From: Undibacterium sp. 5I1
Lineage (GTDB): Bacteria > Pseudomonadota > Gammaproteobacteria > Burkholderiales > Burkholderiaceae_D
DNA length: 64,000 nucleotides
Assembly (NCBI RefSeq): GCF_034314085.1
Contig: NZ_JAVIWI010000001.1
Location: 2,170,001 to 2,234,000, forward strand
Reading direction: 5' to 3'
Shown: positions 48,220 to 57,182 of the stretch, piece by piece
Layout: each line of letters opens with the position of its first letter
Position numbering within the stretch: the stretch's first letter is position 1
The notes under the pieces: generated by a model
The model's input: the letters and a program-made list of their open reading frames with translations, nothing else
The model's database searches: none
What the model was told of the DNA's origin: nothing
Made by a program: the position numbers and the translations under genes

Positions 48220-49734
48220 TCAAACGTCAAAACCAACCACAGGCAATTTACCTTCAGCAAGAATATCTCCACGGAGCCAAGCAGCGACGGCATCAATCGC
48301 TGGCGTAGCAAAACCATAGGTAATCAATGCAGGCGATTGAATGTCCAGCGACTGAAACGGATTCCATAACACCAGATGCAAATCCGGTTTCCATTCCTGA
48401 CGGATTTTATCGTTGTAACGCAAACGGATTGTGGAGGCGAGTATCGTAAAGCGACCATCATCGGGTAATGCGCTCCAGTCAAATTCGTTCGCCCGATCAA
48501 ATTGCACGGTATCGACATCATAAATTTCACTCAACATCGCGCTGACTTTTTCGGAATGGACACCCGCTTCCGAGACGCCGTCGCTGACGACGTTGGCGCT
48601 GATCACCAAGCGGACTTTACTGCCGGGTACCGGCGCTTTTGGATTATGGTAAGGCGTCAATCCGCGTTTCCAGCCCTCTGCCATTAATTGCAAATCTTGT
48701 GCTTCGGTTTGATAGGCGATTTGATGCCCCGTTTGTTGGCATGGATACCGTTGCGTTAGTCTGGTGACCCGTGCCAGACGTTGCTGCAATCCTGTCGCGT
48801 CAATCTGCCCGTTTTGTATGCCATCAGTCAAGGCTGCCAGTGTCTCGATCTGGGTTTCCCTGGTGCCTAAGGCCATCACCAGATCAGCACCCGCATCCAA
48901 GGCAATCACGGCGGCTTTGCCTGCGCCATAACGACCGGCGATCGCGTGCATGTCCATGCCATCGGTAATGACGACGCCCTGATAATTCCATTCATCGCGC
49001 AAAATACCGGTCAGGATTTTTTTCGACATCGTGGCGGGATAATCGGCATCCAGTGCGGGATACACGATGTGTGCCGTCATCATCGCTGGCGCGGCGTCTT
49101 TGGCCATACGAAAAGGTGCAAACTCAAGCGCATCCAGTTCTGCACGAGACTTATCGACCGTCGGCAAATCACGGTGCGAATCGACATTGGTGTCGCCATG
49201 CCCAGGGAAATGTTTCACGCAGCACGCTACGCCCTCGGACAAACTACCTTCCATCCACGCCATTGCTAATCGGCTTGCCTTCTGCGGATCAGAGCCAAAT
49301 GAGCGTTCAGAGATGACGGGATTATCAACGTTATTATTGAGATCCAGTACCGGAGCGAAATTCCAGTTAAAGCCCAGGCTTTTCACAGCACGCGCTACCG
49401 CCGCACCTACCGCGCGACATAGCTCAGGATCATCGCTAGCTCCCAACGACATTGCAGCGGGCGGTTGCGGCACCCAGGTCGAACGCACTACCGCTCCGCC
49501 CTCCTGATCAATGCCGATCAAGGCATCTGGCCCCATGACTTCTCGCAAATCTGCCGTGAACTTAGTTAGCTGCTGAGCATCCATCATATTCTGGCGAAAC
49601 AGACAAACTGCGCGGATATGATTGTCACGTAAAAATTGCGCCATCTCTGCATCAAGCGAGGTACCGGGCATACGTATCATGATCAGTTGACCTGCGATTT
49701 TTTTTGCCGCTGCGTTAGTCATTATGTTTGTCAT
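48220..49734 (-). CDS. nagZ: GH3 beta-N-acetylhexosaminidase (NagZ-like, long form)
   Basis: Releases GlcNAc from chitooligosaccharides or muropeptides in the cytoplasm (no signal peptide). Typical motifs: LIGIDQEGGAV, the loop KHFPGHGDTNVDSHRDLPTVD with the His/Asp acid-base pair, and VVITDGMDMHAI with the nucleophile Asp. NagZ is usually about 340 residues; this one has 504, with a C-terminal domain from about 340, as in larger GH3 members. It overlaps the permease gene by four bases (ATGA). Confidence 0.9.
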   Translation of the reverse strand: MTNIMTNAAAKKIAGQLIMIRMPGTSLDAEMAQFLRDNHIRAVCLFRQNMMDAQQLTKFTADLREVMGPDALIGIDQEGGAVVRSTWVPQPPAAMSLGASDDPELCRAVGAAVARAVKSLGFNWNFAPVLDLNNNVDNPVISERSFGSDPQKASRLAMAWMEGSLSEGVACCVKHFPGHGDTNVDSHRDLPTVDKSRAELDALEFAPFRMAKDAAPAMMTAHIVYPALDADYPATMSKKILTGILRDEWNYQGVVITDGMDMHAIAGRYGAGKAAVIALDAGADLVMALGTRETQIETLAALTDGIQNGQIDATGLQQRLARVTRLTQRYPCQQTGHQIAYQTEAQDLQLMAEGWKRGLTPYHNPKAPVPGSKVRLVISANVVSDGVSEAGVHSEKVSAMLSEIYDVDTVQFDRANEFDWSALPDDGRFTILASTIRLRYNDKIRQEWKPDLHLVLWNPFQSLDIQSPALITYGFATPAIDAVAAWLRGDILAEGKLPVVGFDV

Positions 49735-50558
49735 TTCACTGCTCCATCCATGCCGCGCATAAAAAAGCGCTGGGTAAATAAAAAGGCGACGAGTACCGGC
49801 GCGATCGTCAAAATAGTGCCCGCAGCAATCACCCGTGTACTGCTACCGTAAGTACCACGCAGATACAGCACACCTGCTGACAAAGGAAAATCATCGGGCT
49901 TACTAATTACGATAGAAGGCCAGATATAGTCATTCCACGCTTCCACCGCAGTCAAAATGCCGACGGTTGCTAACCATGGCGTGATCAATGGCAAAACGAT
50001 TTTCCAGAAAATAATCCACTCCGGTGCACCATCCACTCTGGCGGCATCAATCAGGTCTTGTGGTACTTCATCGAAGGCTTGTTTCAACAGCAGTATCGAT
50101 ACCGCGGTCACCACATTCGGCAAGATCACACCGGTATAAGTATTGACCAAGCTTATCTTGGTCAGAGTGATAAAGTTCACCAAAAAATTCACTTCTGACG
50201 GCAAAATCATGGTTGCCAGTATCAGTCCAAAAACCAGCTTGCTACCGCTAAAGCGCATACGTGACAGCGGATAAGCAGCTAGTGAGCACAGTAGTAATTT
50301 CCAGCACACAGTCGCTACGGTAATTAGCAAGGAATTTTTATAAAACGCGATCATCGGGATCACGCGGAATACTTCAATAAAATTGTCCATTGATACCGCT
50401 TGTGGCATAAAGCTGGGCGGGAATTCAAAAATATTGCCCTCAGTCGATACCGCCACTACCAGCGTCCACCAGAATGGAAATACGCACAGCACTGCTAACG
50501 CGATTAGCACCGTATATTGAAGAATAATTTTAAACAGATGCTGGATAGAATGCGACAT
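49731..50558 (-). CDS. Sugar ABC transporter permease (MalG-type)
   Basis: 275-residue inner-membrane permease, six hydrophobic segments, with the EAA loop in QAFDEVPQDLIDAARVDGAPEWIIFWKIVLP. The start is ATG 50558, which shares one base with the stop of the first permease (TGATG); the frame upstream is not homologous. It forms the transport channel with the next gene. Confidence 0.92.
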   Translation of the reverse strand: MSHSIQHLFKIILQYTVLIALAVLCVFPFWWTLVVAVSTEGNIFEFPPSFMPQAVSMDNFIEVFRVIPMIAFYKNSLLITVATVCWKLLLCSLAAYPLSRMRFSGSKLVFGLILATMILPSEVNFLVNFITLTKISLVNTYTGVILPNVVTAVSILLLKQAFDEVPQDLIDAARVDGAPEWIIFWKIVLPLITPWLATVGILTAVEAWNDYIWPSIVISKPDDFPLSAGVLYLRGTYGSSTRVIAAGTILTIAPVLVAFLFTQRFFMRGMDGAVK

Positions 50559-51427
50559 CACCGGTGCCTCGGCTTCAAGTAGCGCAGGCAGGCTAATGCG
50601 ATGGCAATGCAAGACAATGACATCACAAAACTTGCAGCAAGACCGCGTGGCAATTTCAGATGTTTTAAACCCTGATCGTAGGCATAGTAGAGCGCGGTAA
50701 AAGTTGAATTCATCGGACCGCCCTGTGTCAGGACATCGACCTCCTGATATGCCTTCAGCGCAGCTAAAACGGACATGATGGTACAAACCATGATGGTTGG
50801 AAATAGCATGGGTACGGTGATCTTCCAAAACCGTTGCCATAGATTTGCTCCATCGAGTACAGCGGCTTCTTGCATCTCAGAGGGAATGGATTGCAACGCT
50901 GCCAAGTACATCACCATATACCAACCGAGCCCGCGCCAGAGGGAGACAAACATAATCGAGAAGATCGCTAGACTGTCATCCGATAACCAACCCAGCGGTT
51001 GATTGATGGCGTGAAGTTTCAGAAGCACATAATTCAATGCGCCCTGATCGTGAAACATAAATCCCCACATAATCCCGACTACTGCAACCGTGGTCACCAC
51101 CGGCACATAATAAGCCGCACGGAACCAGCGTATCGCTGGCAATTGGGTATTGACCAGCGTCGCCAATACGATTGCGCCAATCTGGATAAACGGGACGATG
51201 AATAAAAATAGTAGGGAGTTTTTAAGACCGCTGACAAACATTGCATTTCCAAAGATGTAGCGATAATTATCCCAACCCATCCAATGCGTCGTGCGGACTA
51301 AACTGAAATCGGTAAAGCTCAGATAGGAGCCATATAACACTGGCCAGAACGAGAACAACGCGAGCAACAACAAAGCCGGTGCGAGGAATACATAGGCAAT
51401 CACATTATGTCGTCGAAAGGCGGACAT
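50558..51427 (-). CDS. Sugar ABC transporter permease (MalF-type)
   Basis: 289 residues, six hydrophobic segments, with the conserved loop LQSIPSEMQEAAVLDGANLWQRFWKITVPML. It begins two bases after the binding-protein stop and overlaps the second permease, so the four genes are translationally coupled. Confidence 0.92.
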   Translation of the reverse strand: MSAFRRHNVIAYVFLAPALLLLALFSFWPVLYGSYLSFTDFSLVRTTHWMGWDNYRYIFGNAMFVSGLKNSLLFLFIVPFIQIGAIVLATLVNTQLPAIRWFRAAYYVPVVTTVAVVGIMWGFMFHDQGALNYVLLKLHAINQPLGWLSDDSLAIFSIMFVSLWRGLGWYMVMYLAALQSIPSEMQEAAVLDGANLWQRFWKITVPMLFPTIMVCTIMSVLAALKAYQEVDVLTQGGPMNSTFTALYYAYDQGLKHLKLPRGLAASFVMSLSCIAIALACLRYLKPRHR

Positions 51428-51429
51428 GA

Positions 51430-52728
51430 TCAGTTGTCTTCCTTCGCCATCGTTCTGGCGTGGGTTTGTGCATTAACGTCAGCCGCCAGCTTTTTATTCC
51501 AGATCGCCACTGCCTCATCGAGTGCCAGCTTGATCTCTTTTTTGCCCGTCATTCCCGCCTCTACTGCCTGCACCAAAAACCGCCGCAACTCATCGTAATC
51601 AGTGATGCCATCCACGTACAAACTGCGTGAATACTGCATAGAACCAGCAGCAACGGTCTGCGCAATTTCTGCTGCGCCCGCATGATCCGGTATCTGTGCA
51701 AAGTAAGAATTAGCAAGTGCTTTGACCGTGGTCGGCATGACTTTGGCAATCTTAGCAAAGGCTAATTGATTCTCGTCGTTCGTCAGAAATTGGGCAAACT
51801 CAGCAATCGCGGGAAGCGATCGGGGATTGACGCCTTTTGGTACAGCGAAGTTGAACATCCAACCACCGTCGGCAATACCCGTGGGACCAACAGGCGCAGG
51901 GAAAATCGCAGTATTGGCATAGATTTCGGCAGAGTCAGCCTGAATACGTTTTAAGGCAGTTGGCGCGCTGACCATCATGCCTAGGCGACCGCCCAGATAG
52001 GCATCCACCACGGCGGGGAAATTATCTTCGGCGAATAATTTATCTTTCAAAAAACCGTTCGCCTTATAGGTGTCAGCAAGCTTTTTGATCAAGGCGATAT
52101 GGGCGGGCGAATTAAATACAGCCTTACCATCTTTGATGAGCGGCAGACCTTGCTGCATCAAAAAACCATCGATCTTGCCTAGCGCAGGCGCGTAGCCAGC
52201 TTTGCCCGTTTTGGCCGCAATCTGGCGTGCGTAGGCTAGCAGCTCATCCATATTTTTCGGTGCTTGCGTGATCCCAGCAGCACTCAGAATTTTACGGTTG
52301 TAGGCAATCACATTGACGTTGCTGTAATGCGGAAAGCCGTAGAGCTTGCCGTGAAAAGTCAGATCATCGAGCGCGCCTTTGGTGTAGACCGTTTTGTTCT
52401 TCATCAGCCCATCAACCGGCTCGATCAATCCGTCACGCGCAAATTCTTCTGCCCATGGCACGCTGAGATTGACCAGTGAAGGCGGTGTACCTGCCGCAAT
52501 CGAAGTGATGAGTTTCAGTTGCAAAATATCCCAGGGAAAATCTACCCACTCGACTTTGACACCGGGGTGTTGTACCTCATAGGTTTTGACCAGCGTTTGA
52601 AAATACGGAATGAACTTCGGCTTTAAGCTCATGGTCCAGAATTCGATTTTTTCTGTAGCGTTTACGCTAGGCATAGCAAGCACAGAGACCGTTACCGCGA
52701 ACGAGAATAGGAATATGGCGCGCCGCAT
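51430..52728 (-). CDS. Extracellular sugar-binding protein of the ABC importer
   Basis: Periplasmic receptor of the carbohydrate importer (family 1). The signal peptide MRRAIFLFSFAVTVSVLAMPSVNA suggests ATG 52728; the frame continues to TTG 52800, and ATG 52773 is another option, without a clear ribosome-binding site for any. The mature protein starts TEKIEFWTMSLKPKF and has the VPWAEEFARDGLIEPVDGL and PALGKIDG regions of the class. 432 residues. Context points to chitobiose or GlcNAc oligosaccharides as ligand; this is inference. Confidence 0.88.
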   Translation of the reverse strand: MRRAIFLFSFAVTVSVLAMPSVNATEKIEFWTMSLKPKFIPYFQTLVKTYEVQHPGVKVEWVDFPWDILQLKLITSIAAGTPPSLVNLSVPWAEEFARDGLIEPVDGLMKNKTVYTKGALDDLTFHGKLYGFPHYSNVNVIAYNRKILSAAGITQAPKNMDELLAYARQIAAKTGKAGYAPALGKIDGFLMQQGLPLIKDGKAVFNSPAHIALIKKLADTYKANGFLKDKLFAEDNFPAVVDAYLGGRLGMMVSAPTALKRIQADSAEIYANTAIFPAPVGPTGIADGGWMFNFAVPKGVNPRSLPAIAEFAQFLTNDENQLAFAKIAKVMPTTVKALANSYFAQIPDHAGAAEIAQTVAAGSMQYSRSLYVDGITDYDELRRFLVQAVEAGMTGKKEIKLALDEAVAIWNKKLAADVNAQTHARTMAKEDN

Positions 52729-52801
52729 GGATGCCGCTAGCCTTGCAAGGATTTTGCTAGCTCGCTGCCCCATCGCTGAACGCCACATTCTGCCTGACAA
52801 A

Positions 52802-52886
52802 GGAATACTCCCCTATTTTTTTGTAAAATATCGTTGATTGTCCAGGTTTTCTATGGACAATATAAATATACTAACTAGGAGTATAT
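52802..52886 (-). repeat. 85-bp TATACTCCC element, copy 6
   Basis: Begins GAATACTCCCC and ends AGGAGTATATT, with inner GATTGTCCAGGTTTTCTATGGACAAT-type palindrome, and lies just before the long frame of the binding-protein gene. It may supply or separate promoter sequence. Confidence 0.85.
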
Positions 52887-52960
52887 TTATAAACAGTTTT
52901 AAAAAAAGCGCTATGCTCTTTCGTTACCAAATGCGCACTAGTGTTTTTCCTGGTGCGATT

Positions 52961-53983
52961 TCAATTCGTCTTGGTCACTTTACTTAAATGCCGTGGCTTG
53001 TCAGGATCTAATCCGCGGGCGATCGACAAGTGCGCTGCCATGACATAAAACGCCTGAATCGCCACGATGGGATCAAGGTCTGGTGTGGCAGCGGTAGGCA
53101 ATGTCAGGTTACGTTCTTTGACGTCGATCGGTGCTGCCAGTAACACATTAGCGCCACGGCCACGCATCTCTTCTGCCAGCGCAATTAAGCCTGCTTGGGT
53201 AGGACCACGCGTTGCAAAAATCAGCAGAGGATAGCCATCATCAATCAGGGCCATCGGGCCATGTTTGATCTCTGCACCACTAAATGCTTCTGCCTGTATG
53301 ACCGAGGTTTCTTTAAATTTCAACGCTGATTCCAGTGCGACTGGGAAGCTGATACCGCGCCCGACGGTCATAATGCGCGACGCTGGGGTTAGCACTTCTA
53401 AAGCATTAGACCAGTCGCAACGGGTAGCCGCCTCTAAGGCTTCTGGCAATGATTCAATCGCGCTCAAAAATTCTGCATCGTTTTGCCAATTGCCTGCAAC
53501 ACGCGCACCAGCAACCAGTGAGGTAATAAAACTCTTAGTCGCGGCGACACTCAACTCTGGCCCTGCATGCAAAGGCAAAGTCCATTCGGCACTCTGTGCT
53601 AATGGCGATGTCGCATCGTTGACTAATGCCACCGTAGAAGCGCCACCTTCACGAAAATAACGAATCGGCTCAATCACATCCGGGCTTTGTCCCGACTGCG
53701 AGATTGCAATTGCCAGCGCATCGCGGGCATGCAACGGTGACTTATTCAATGTCACTAAAGACATCGGCAAAGAGGCAACGATACGACCCAAGCGCGACAT
53801 AATCAGGTAGGCCGAATAATTGGCGGCATGATCCGAACTACCACGCGCCACCGTCAAGACTGATGATGGCGGATGATCTCTGAGATGTTTTCCCAACGCG
53901 ATATAACGGTCTTTGTCCTGCGTCAGTTGATGTGCCACAAACTCGGCGGACGAACAGGCTTCCTTAAGCATTTGCGAGGTCAA
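52961..53983 (-). CDS. SIS-domain glucosamine-6-phosphate deaminase (NagB-II type)
   Basis: Converts GlcN-6-P to fructose-6-P and ammonia. Two SIS domains, 340 residues, without the glutaminase domain of GlmS: VARGSSDHAANY, ISQSGQSPDVI, ATKSFITSLVAG, MTVGRGISFPVALESALKFKET, EIKHGPMALID. The start is TTG 53983 with AAGGAG six bases upstream; it overlaps the end of nagA by 20 bases, so the ribosome-binding site is inside nagA. Last step of the GlcNAc route. Confidence 0.9.
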   Translation of the reverse strand: MTSQMLKEACSSAEFVAHQLTQDKDRYIALGKHLRDHPPSSVLTVARGSSDHAANYSAYLIMSRLGRIVASLPMSLVTLNKSPLHARDALAIAISQSGQSPDVIEPIRYFREGGASTVALVNDATSPLAQSAEWTLPLHAGPELSVAATKSFITSLVAGARVAGNWQNDAEFLSAIESLPEALEAATRCDWSNALEVLTPASRIMTVGRGISFPVALESALKFKETSVIQAEAFSGAEIKHGPMALIDDGYPLLIFATRGPTQAGLIALAEEMRGRGANVLLAAPIDVKERNLTLPTAATPDLDPIVAIQAFYVMAAHLSIARGLDPDKPRHLSKVTKTN

Positions 53984-55076
53984 TCTTTTCTCCTTCTACA
54001 TACACAGCAATCAGGTTGAGCTTGCGGTCAAGCACGACGATGTCGGCATAACTATCCACTTGCAAACGACCACGATCAGATAAGCCGAGATAATCGGCGG
54101 CATAAGTGGAAACACGCTTAGACGCGTCCTCAATGTCGAGACCGATGCTGACCAGATTGCGCAAGGCTTGATCCATCGTCAAGGTGCTACCCGCCAGCGT
54201 GCCATCTTCGAGTCGCACGCCACCCAGGCATTTATGTACAACCTGACGACCGAGCATATACTGACCATCGGGCATACCAGACGCAGCGGTCGAATCAGTG
54301 ACGCAATACAGATGCGGAATCGCCCGCATTGCCGCCCTGATCGCACCAGGATGAACATGCATCAGATCAGGAATAATTTCAGAAAATTGTGCATGCGCCA
54401 GTGCTGCGCCGACCATGCCCGGCGCGCGATGATCAAGGCGCGACATGGCGTTATACAAGTGCGTAAACCCCTTGGCACCGTTTTCTAAAGCAGCGACGCC
54501 CTCTTCATAGGTACCCAGTGTATGGCCGAGCTGTACCACCATACCCATATCGGTCAGCTCACGCACCAGTTGTAAATGACCTTCCATTTCTGGTGCAACT
54601 GTGATCAGTTTGATCGGTGCAATATCGTGTAAATGCTTAACCTGTTCCAGCGAGGCAATCCTTGCGAAATCTGGTTGCGCACCGAGCTTGCCCGGATTGA
54701 TATACGGGCCTTCCAGATGGACACCAAGTACCCGCGCTGCGCCTTTGGTTCTAATTTCGCATACTGGCTTTAAAGCGTGCAGTGCTGCTTCCAGATCGGC
54801 CATGGGCGCGGTCATGGTAGTTGCCAGCAAACTGGTCGTGCCGTGCTGTGCGTGCATGCGTGCAATGACCTCGGCAGCATCACCTGCTTCCATCGTGTCT
54901 TTGCCGCCAGCACCATGCACATGCAGGTCAACAAAGCCGGGCAAAATATATACTTGCTGATTTTGTGCCGGATTAATTGTCGCACCATGGATTGCCGTCA
55001 CGCGCTCTGCAAAATCGATAGAGCCGCTAACCCAACCGGAAGAAGTCAGGACATTGCCTTGCAAAGTTCCACTCAT
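53964..55076 (-). CDS. nagA: N-acetylglucosamine-6-phosphate deacetylase
   Basis: Amidohydrolase-superfamily enzyme, 370 residues. Metal-binding VDLHVHGAGGKDTM, GVHLEGPYINPGKLGAQ, LGHTLGTYEEG and FTHLYNAMSRLDHRAPGMVGAAL, and catalytic Asp in YCVTDSTAASGMPDG. ATG 55076 overlaps the stop of the GntR gene by four bases (ATGA). Confidence 0.95.
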   Translation of the reverse strand: MSGTLQGNVLTSSGWVSGSIDFAERVTAIHGATINPAQNQQVYILPGFVDLHVHGAGGKDTMEAGDAAEVIARMHAQHGTTSLLATTMTAPMADLEAALHALKPVCEIRTKGAARVLGVHLEGPYINPGKLGAQPDFARIASLEQVKHLHDIAPIKLITVAPEMEGHLQLVRELTDMGMVVQLGHTLGTYEEGVAALENGAKGFTHLYNAMSRLDHRAPGMVGAALAHAQFSEIIPDLMHVHPGAIRAAMRAIPHLYCVTDSTAASGMPDGQYMLGRQVVHKCLGGVRLEDGTLAGSTLTMDQALRNLVSIGLDIEDASKRVSTYAADYLGLSDRGRLQVDSYADIVVLDRKLNLIAVYVEGEKIDLANA

Positions 55077-55807
55077 CTGAACAGCTCCGCAACGAAATCA
55101 TAATAATCACTGCGACAAAACGAGTGCGTCAGTTCTACCGCAGCACCGGTCGGCAAGTAACCAACGCGGGTGATGTAGAGCATTGCCGCACCTTGTTTAA
55201 TGCCTGCCAGCTTGGCTTGCTCAGCGGTCGCATTGACGGCACGGATGTGTTGCAAGGCGCGGGTCGGCGTGACGTTATGCGATTCCAGATAACCATACAA
55301 ACTGTCGGTGACTAATTTAGGATTGGGTAAATAGATTGCCGGTATGGTCGTGCTCTCTATCGCCATCACTACATTATCAGCAGTGCGCAAGCGCTTTAGC
55401 CGCGATACCACAGTGTTGGGCGACAAACCTAATGACAAAATCTCTTCCGGTGCGGCGATACCGGTTTCGCGTGAAATCCATTGCGAACCTGGTGCAAAAC
55501 CACGTTGACGCAGCTCTTCACTAAAGTTAGTCAGACGGGATAAAGGTTGCTCTAATTTTGGGGTGATGTACGTGCCAGAGCCATGCTTGCGGGTGAGCAG
55601 TCCACGCTCGCATAACATATCGATGGCTTTGCGCGCAGTGACGCGAGAAATCTCTAATACCTCGGACAATAAACGCTCTGATGGCAATGCCTCGTCTGGC
55701 TGCCAGATGCCGCTATGGATGCCTGTTGCTAATTTGTTCGCCAGTTGCAGATACAAGGGCGTAGAGCTTTCGCTATCTGGTTTGAAATCACTTAATTGCG
55801 CTTGCAT
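55073..55807 (-). CDS. GntR/HutC-family transcriptional regulator (UTRA domain)
   Basis: 244 residues. N-terminal winged helix (LPSERLLSEVLEISRVTARKAIDMLCERGLL, then KHGSGTYI) and C-terminal UTRA ligand-binding domain. Homologues (DasR, NagR/YvoA, NagQ) sense GlcN-6-P or GlcNAc-6-P. The gene lies between the kinase gene and nagA. The shared sites at 56923-56947, 60291-60315 and 60046-60062 are its probable operators (inference). Confidence 0.88.
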   Translation of the reverse strand: MQAQLSDFKPDSESSTPLYLQLANKLATGIHSGIWQPDEALPSERLLSEVLEISRVTARKAIDMLCERGLLTRKHGSGTYITPKLEQPLSRLTNFSEELRQRGFAPGSQWISRETGIAAPEEILSLGLSPNTVVSRLKRLRTADNVVMAIESTTIPAIYLPNPKLVTDSLYGYLESHNVTPTRALQHIRAVNATAEQAKLAGIKQGAAMLYITRVGYLPTGAAVELTHSFCRSDYYDFVAELFR

Positions 55808-55880
55808 AGTTTTTTCCTAGTGAAGCGTTTTTACAAATTACTCATGAATTTGCGATTAAATTTTTACTGCACGTTCTATA

Positions 55881-56834
55881 TTAATAATTGATCTGACGCT
55901 GAATCAAAATCAATGCACCCGCTGCTGAGTCCGATTTTGGCTTTACGATGCGAGACAATAAATCTAAAGGCAAGTAAGGCAACATCGGTTCTGCCAAGCC
56001 ACCGCACAAAGCAATCGGCAACAATCCCGACGGATCTAATGCGGACGCCATTTTAGCGACTTCGCTACCCGCAGCCAGCATGATGCTACCAGCACTGGTC
56101 GTCGTGGGTGCATGCGCAATCACGACCGGTGCCAGCTGGGCATAGTTTGTTTGATTTGCCTTGGCTAGCCAGTTGAATATGAGATCACGACTCTCAGTGT
56201 TGCTTCTGTTCGCTTTATGTTCAGTCTCATTTTCAGCTTCAGTAAGAGCATCAGGGCCAGCACACGCTTGCAATAATGCTGCAGAAAACGCATCCTCTGG
56301 ACTGCGTCCATCCAGCACATGCTGAATATGATTGATGGCTCTTAAACCCAACCAAGCCCCACTGGCTTCATCGCTGGATGGAAAACCCCAACCACCGACC
56401 TCACGACGGGTGCCATCCACTAACATCGCCTCGCCTGCACTGCCTGTGCCTAATGCAATAATCGCACCAGCCGCGCCTTGATGTGCGCCTAACAAAGTTG
56501 TCTCGGCATCAGTTCCGATCGCCAAGGAACCAAAGCCCGGATTTTTTACATAGAATTCTGTTGCCCATTGCTTGTTATGAATACCCGCCAAGCCACAACC
56601 TGCGGCAATTTCTCGTAAGGGCGGCATCGCCAACCCTGCATCAAAAAACGCTTTTCTGGTAGCGGCAAGAATCGATTGCCAGGCTGACTCAATCCCATGC
56701 ATCAAACCAGATGGTCCCGCACTGCCCTGACCGACTTCAGTACCGCCAACCTGCACCAGACGCACTCGGGTTCCGGTGCCGCCGCCATCGACGCCTATCA
56801 GGTATTGGTATTGATCAATCACTCTCTCGCCCAT
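55881..56834 (-). CDS. BadF/BadG-type N-acetylglucosamine kinase
   Basis: ATP-dependent sugar kinase: IGVDGGGTGTRVRLV (phosphate-1), GCGLAGI, IIALGTGSAGEAMLV and GSEVAKM are the hallmarks of the BadF/BadG/BcrA/BcrD ATPase fold that includes GlcNAc kinases. ATG 56834 (MGERVIDQYQ) is taken as start; an upstream frame to 56900 would begin at or before the predicted transcription start, and GTG 56819 is an alternative. Downstream come gntR, nagA and the deaminase gene, close enough for one operon. Confidence 0.87.
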   Translation of the reverse strand: MGERVIDQYQYLIGVDGGGTGTRVRLVQVGGTEVGQGSAGPSGLMHGIESAWQSILAATRKAFFDAGLAMPPLREIAAGCGLAGIHNKQWATEFYVKNPGFGSLAIGTDAETTLLGAHQGAAGAIIALGTGSAGEAMLVDGTRREVGGWGFPSSDEASGAWLGLRAINHIQHVLDGRSPEDAFSAALLQACAGPDALTEAENETEHKANRSNTESRDLIFNWLAKANQTNYAQLAPVVIAHAPTTTSAGSIMLAAGSEVAKMASALDPSGLLPIALCGGLAEPMLPYLPLDLLSRIVKPKSDSAAGALILIQRQINY

Positions 56835-56898
56835 AGAATTTTTATTGGTTTTCACTAAGTTCTTACTGTTAATTCTGCTTTTTGCAGTGCAGTAAGAC

Positions 56899-56947
56899 AT
56901 CCTAGAGCTTTTACATAGTGGTTGTCAATAGGTATTTAAGTGGTATT
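56899..56947 (-). promoter_or_regulatory. Promoter with operator-like motif before the kinase operon
   Basis: On the minus strand the motif AATACCACTTAAATACC ends just before TTGACA (-35, 56923-56928 in reverse); TAGGAT (-10) lies 18 bases downstream at 56899-56904. The same motif precedes the TonB receptor promoter. ACC(A)-type half-sites spaced 11 bases suit a HutC-family regulator. Confidence 0.65.
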
Positions 56948-57083
56948 TAAAAATCTTTTGTACTAGCGAATCATTATTTCTTTTATTTTGCAGAGCGATG
57001 GGGTCGCTAATGGCACCCATATTGATCACATCTATCTCAATCAAGTGATTGGATGACAGCTTCGACCAGATTACTTTCGCTAA

Positions 57084-57115
57084 GAAAAAGGTGACGGAGC
57101 ATATGCCCCGTCACC
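57084..57115 (-). terminator. Terminator after the TonB receptor gene
   Basis: GGTGACGGgGC and GCtCCGTCACC form a strong stem around CATATG on the minus strand, followed by TTTTTC. Confidence 0.88.
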
Positions 57116-57182
57116 GATAATTTGAGGGGTTTGAAATCAGCACCAACATTAGCATCGATATCAAACATCTCAGTCACTCATA

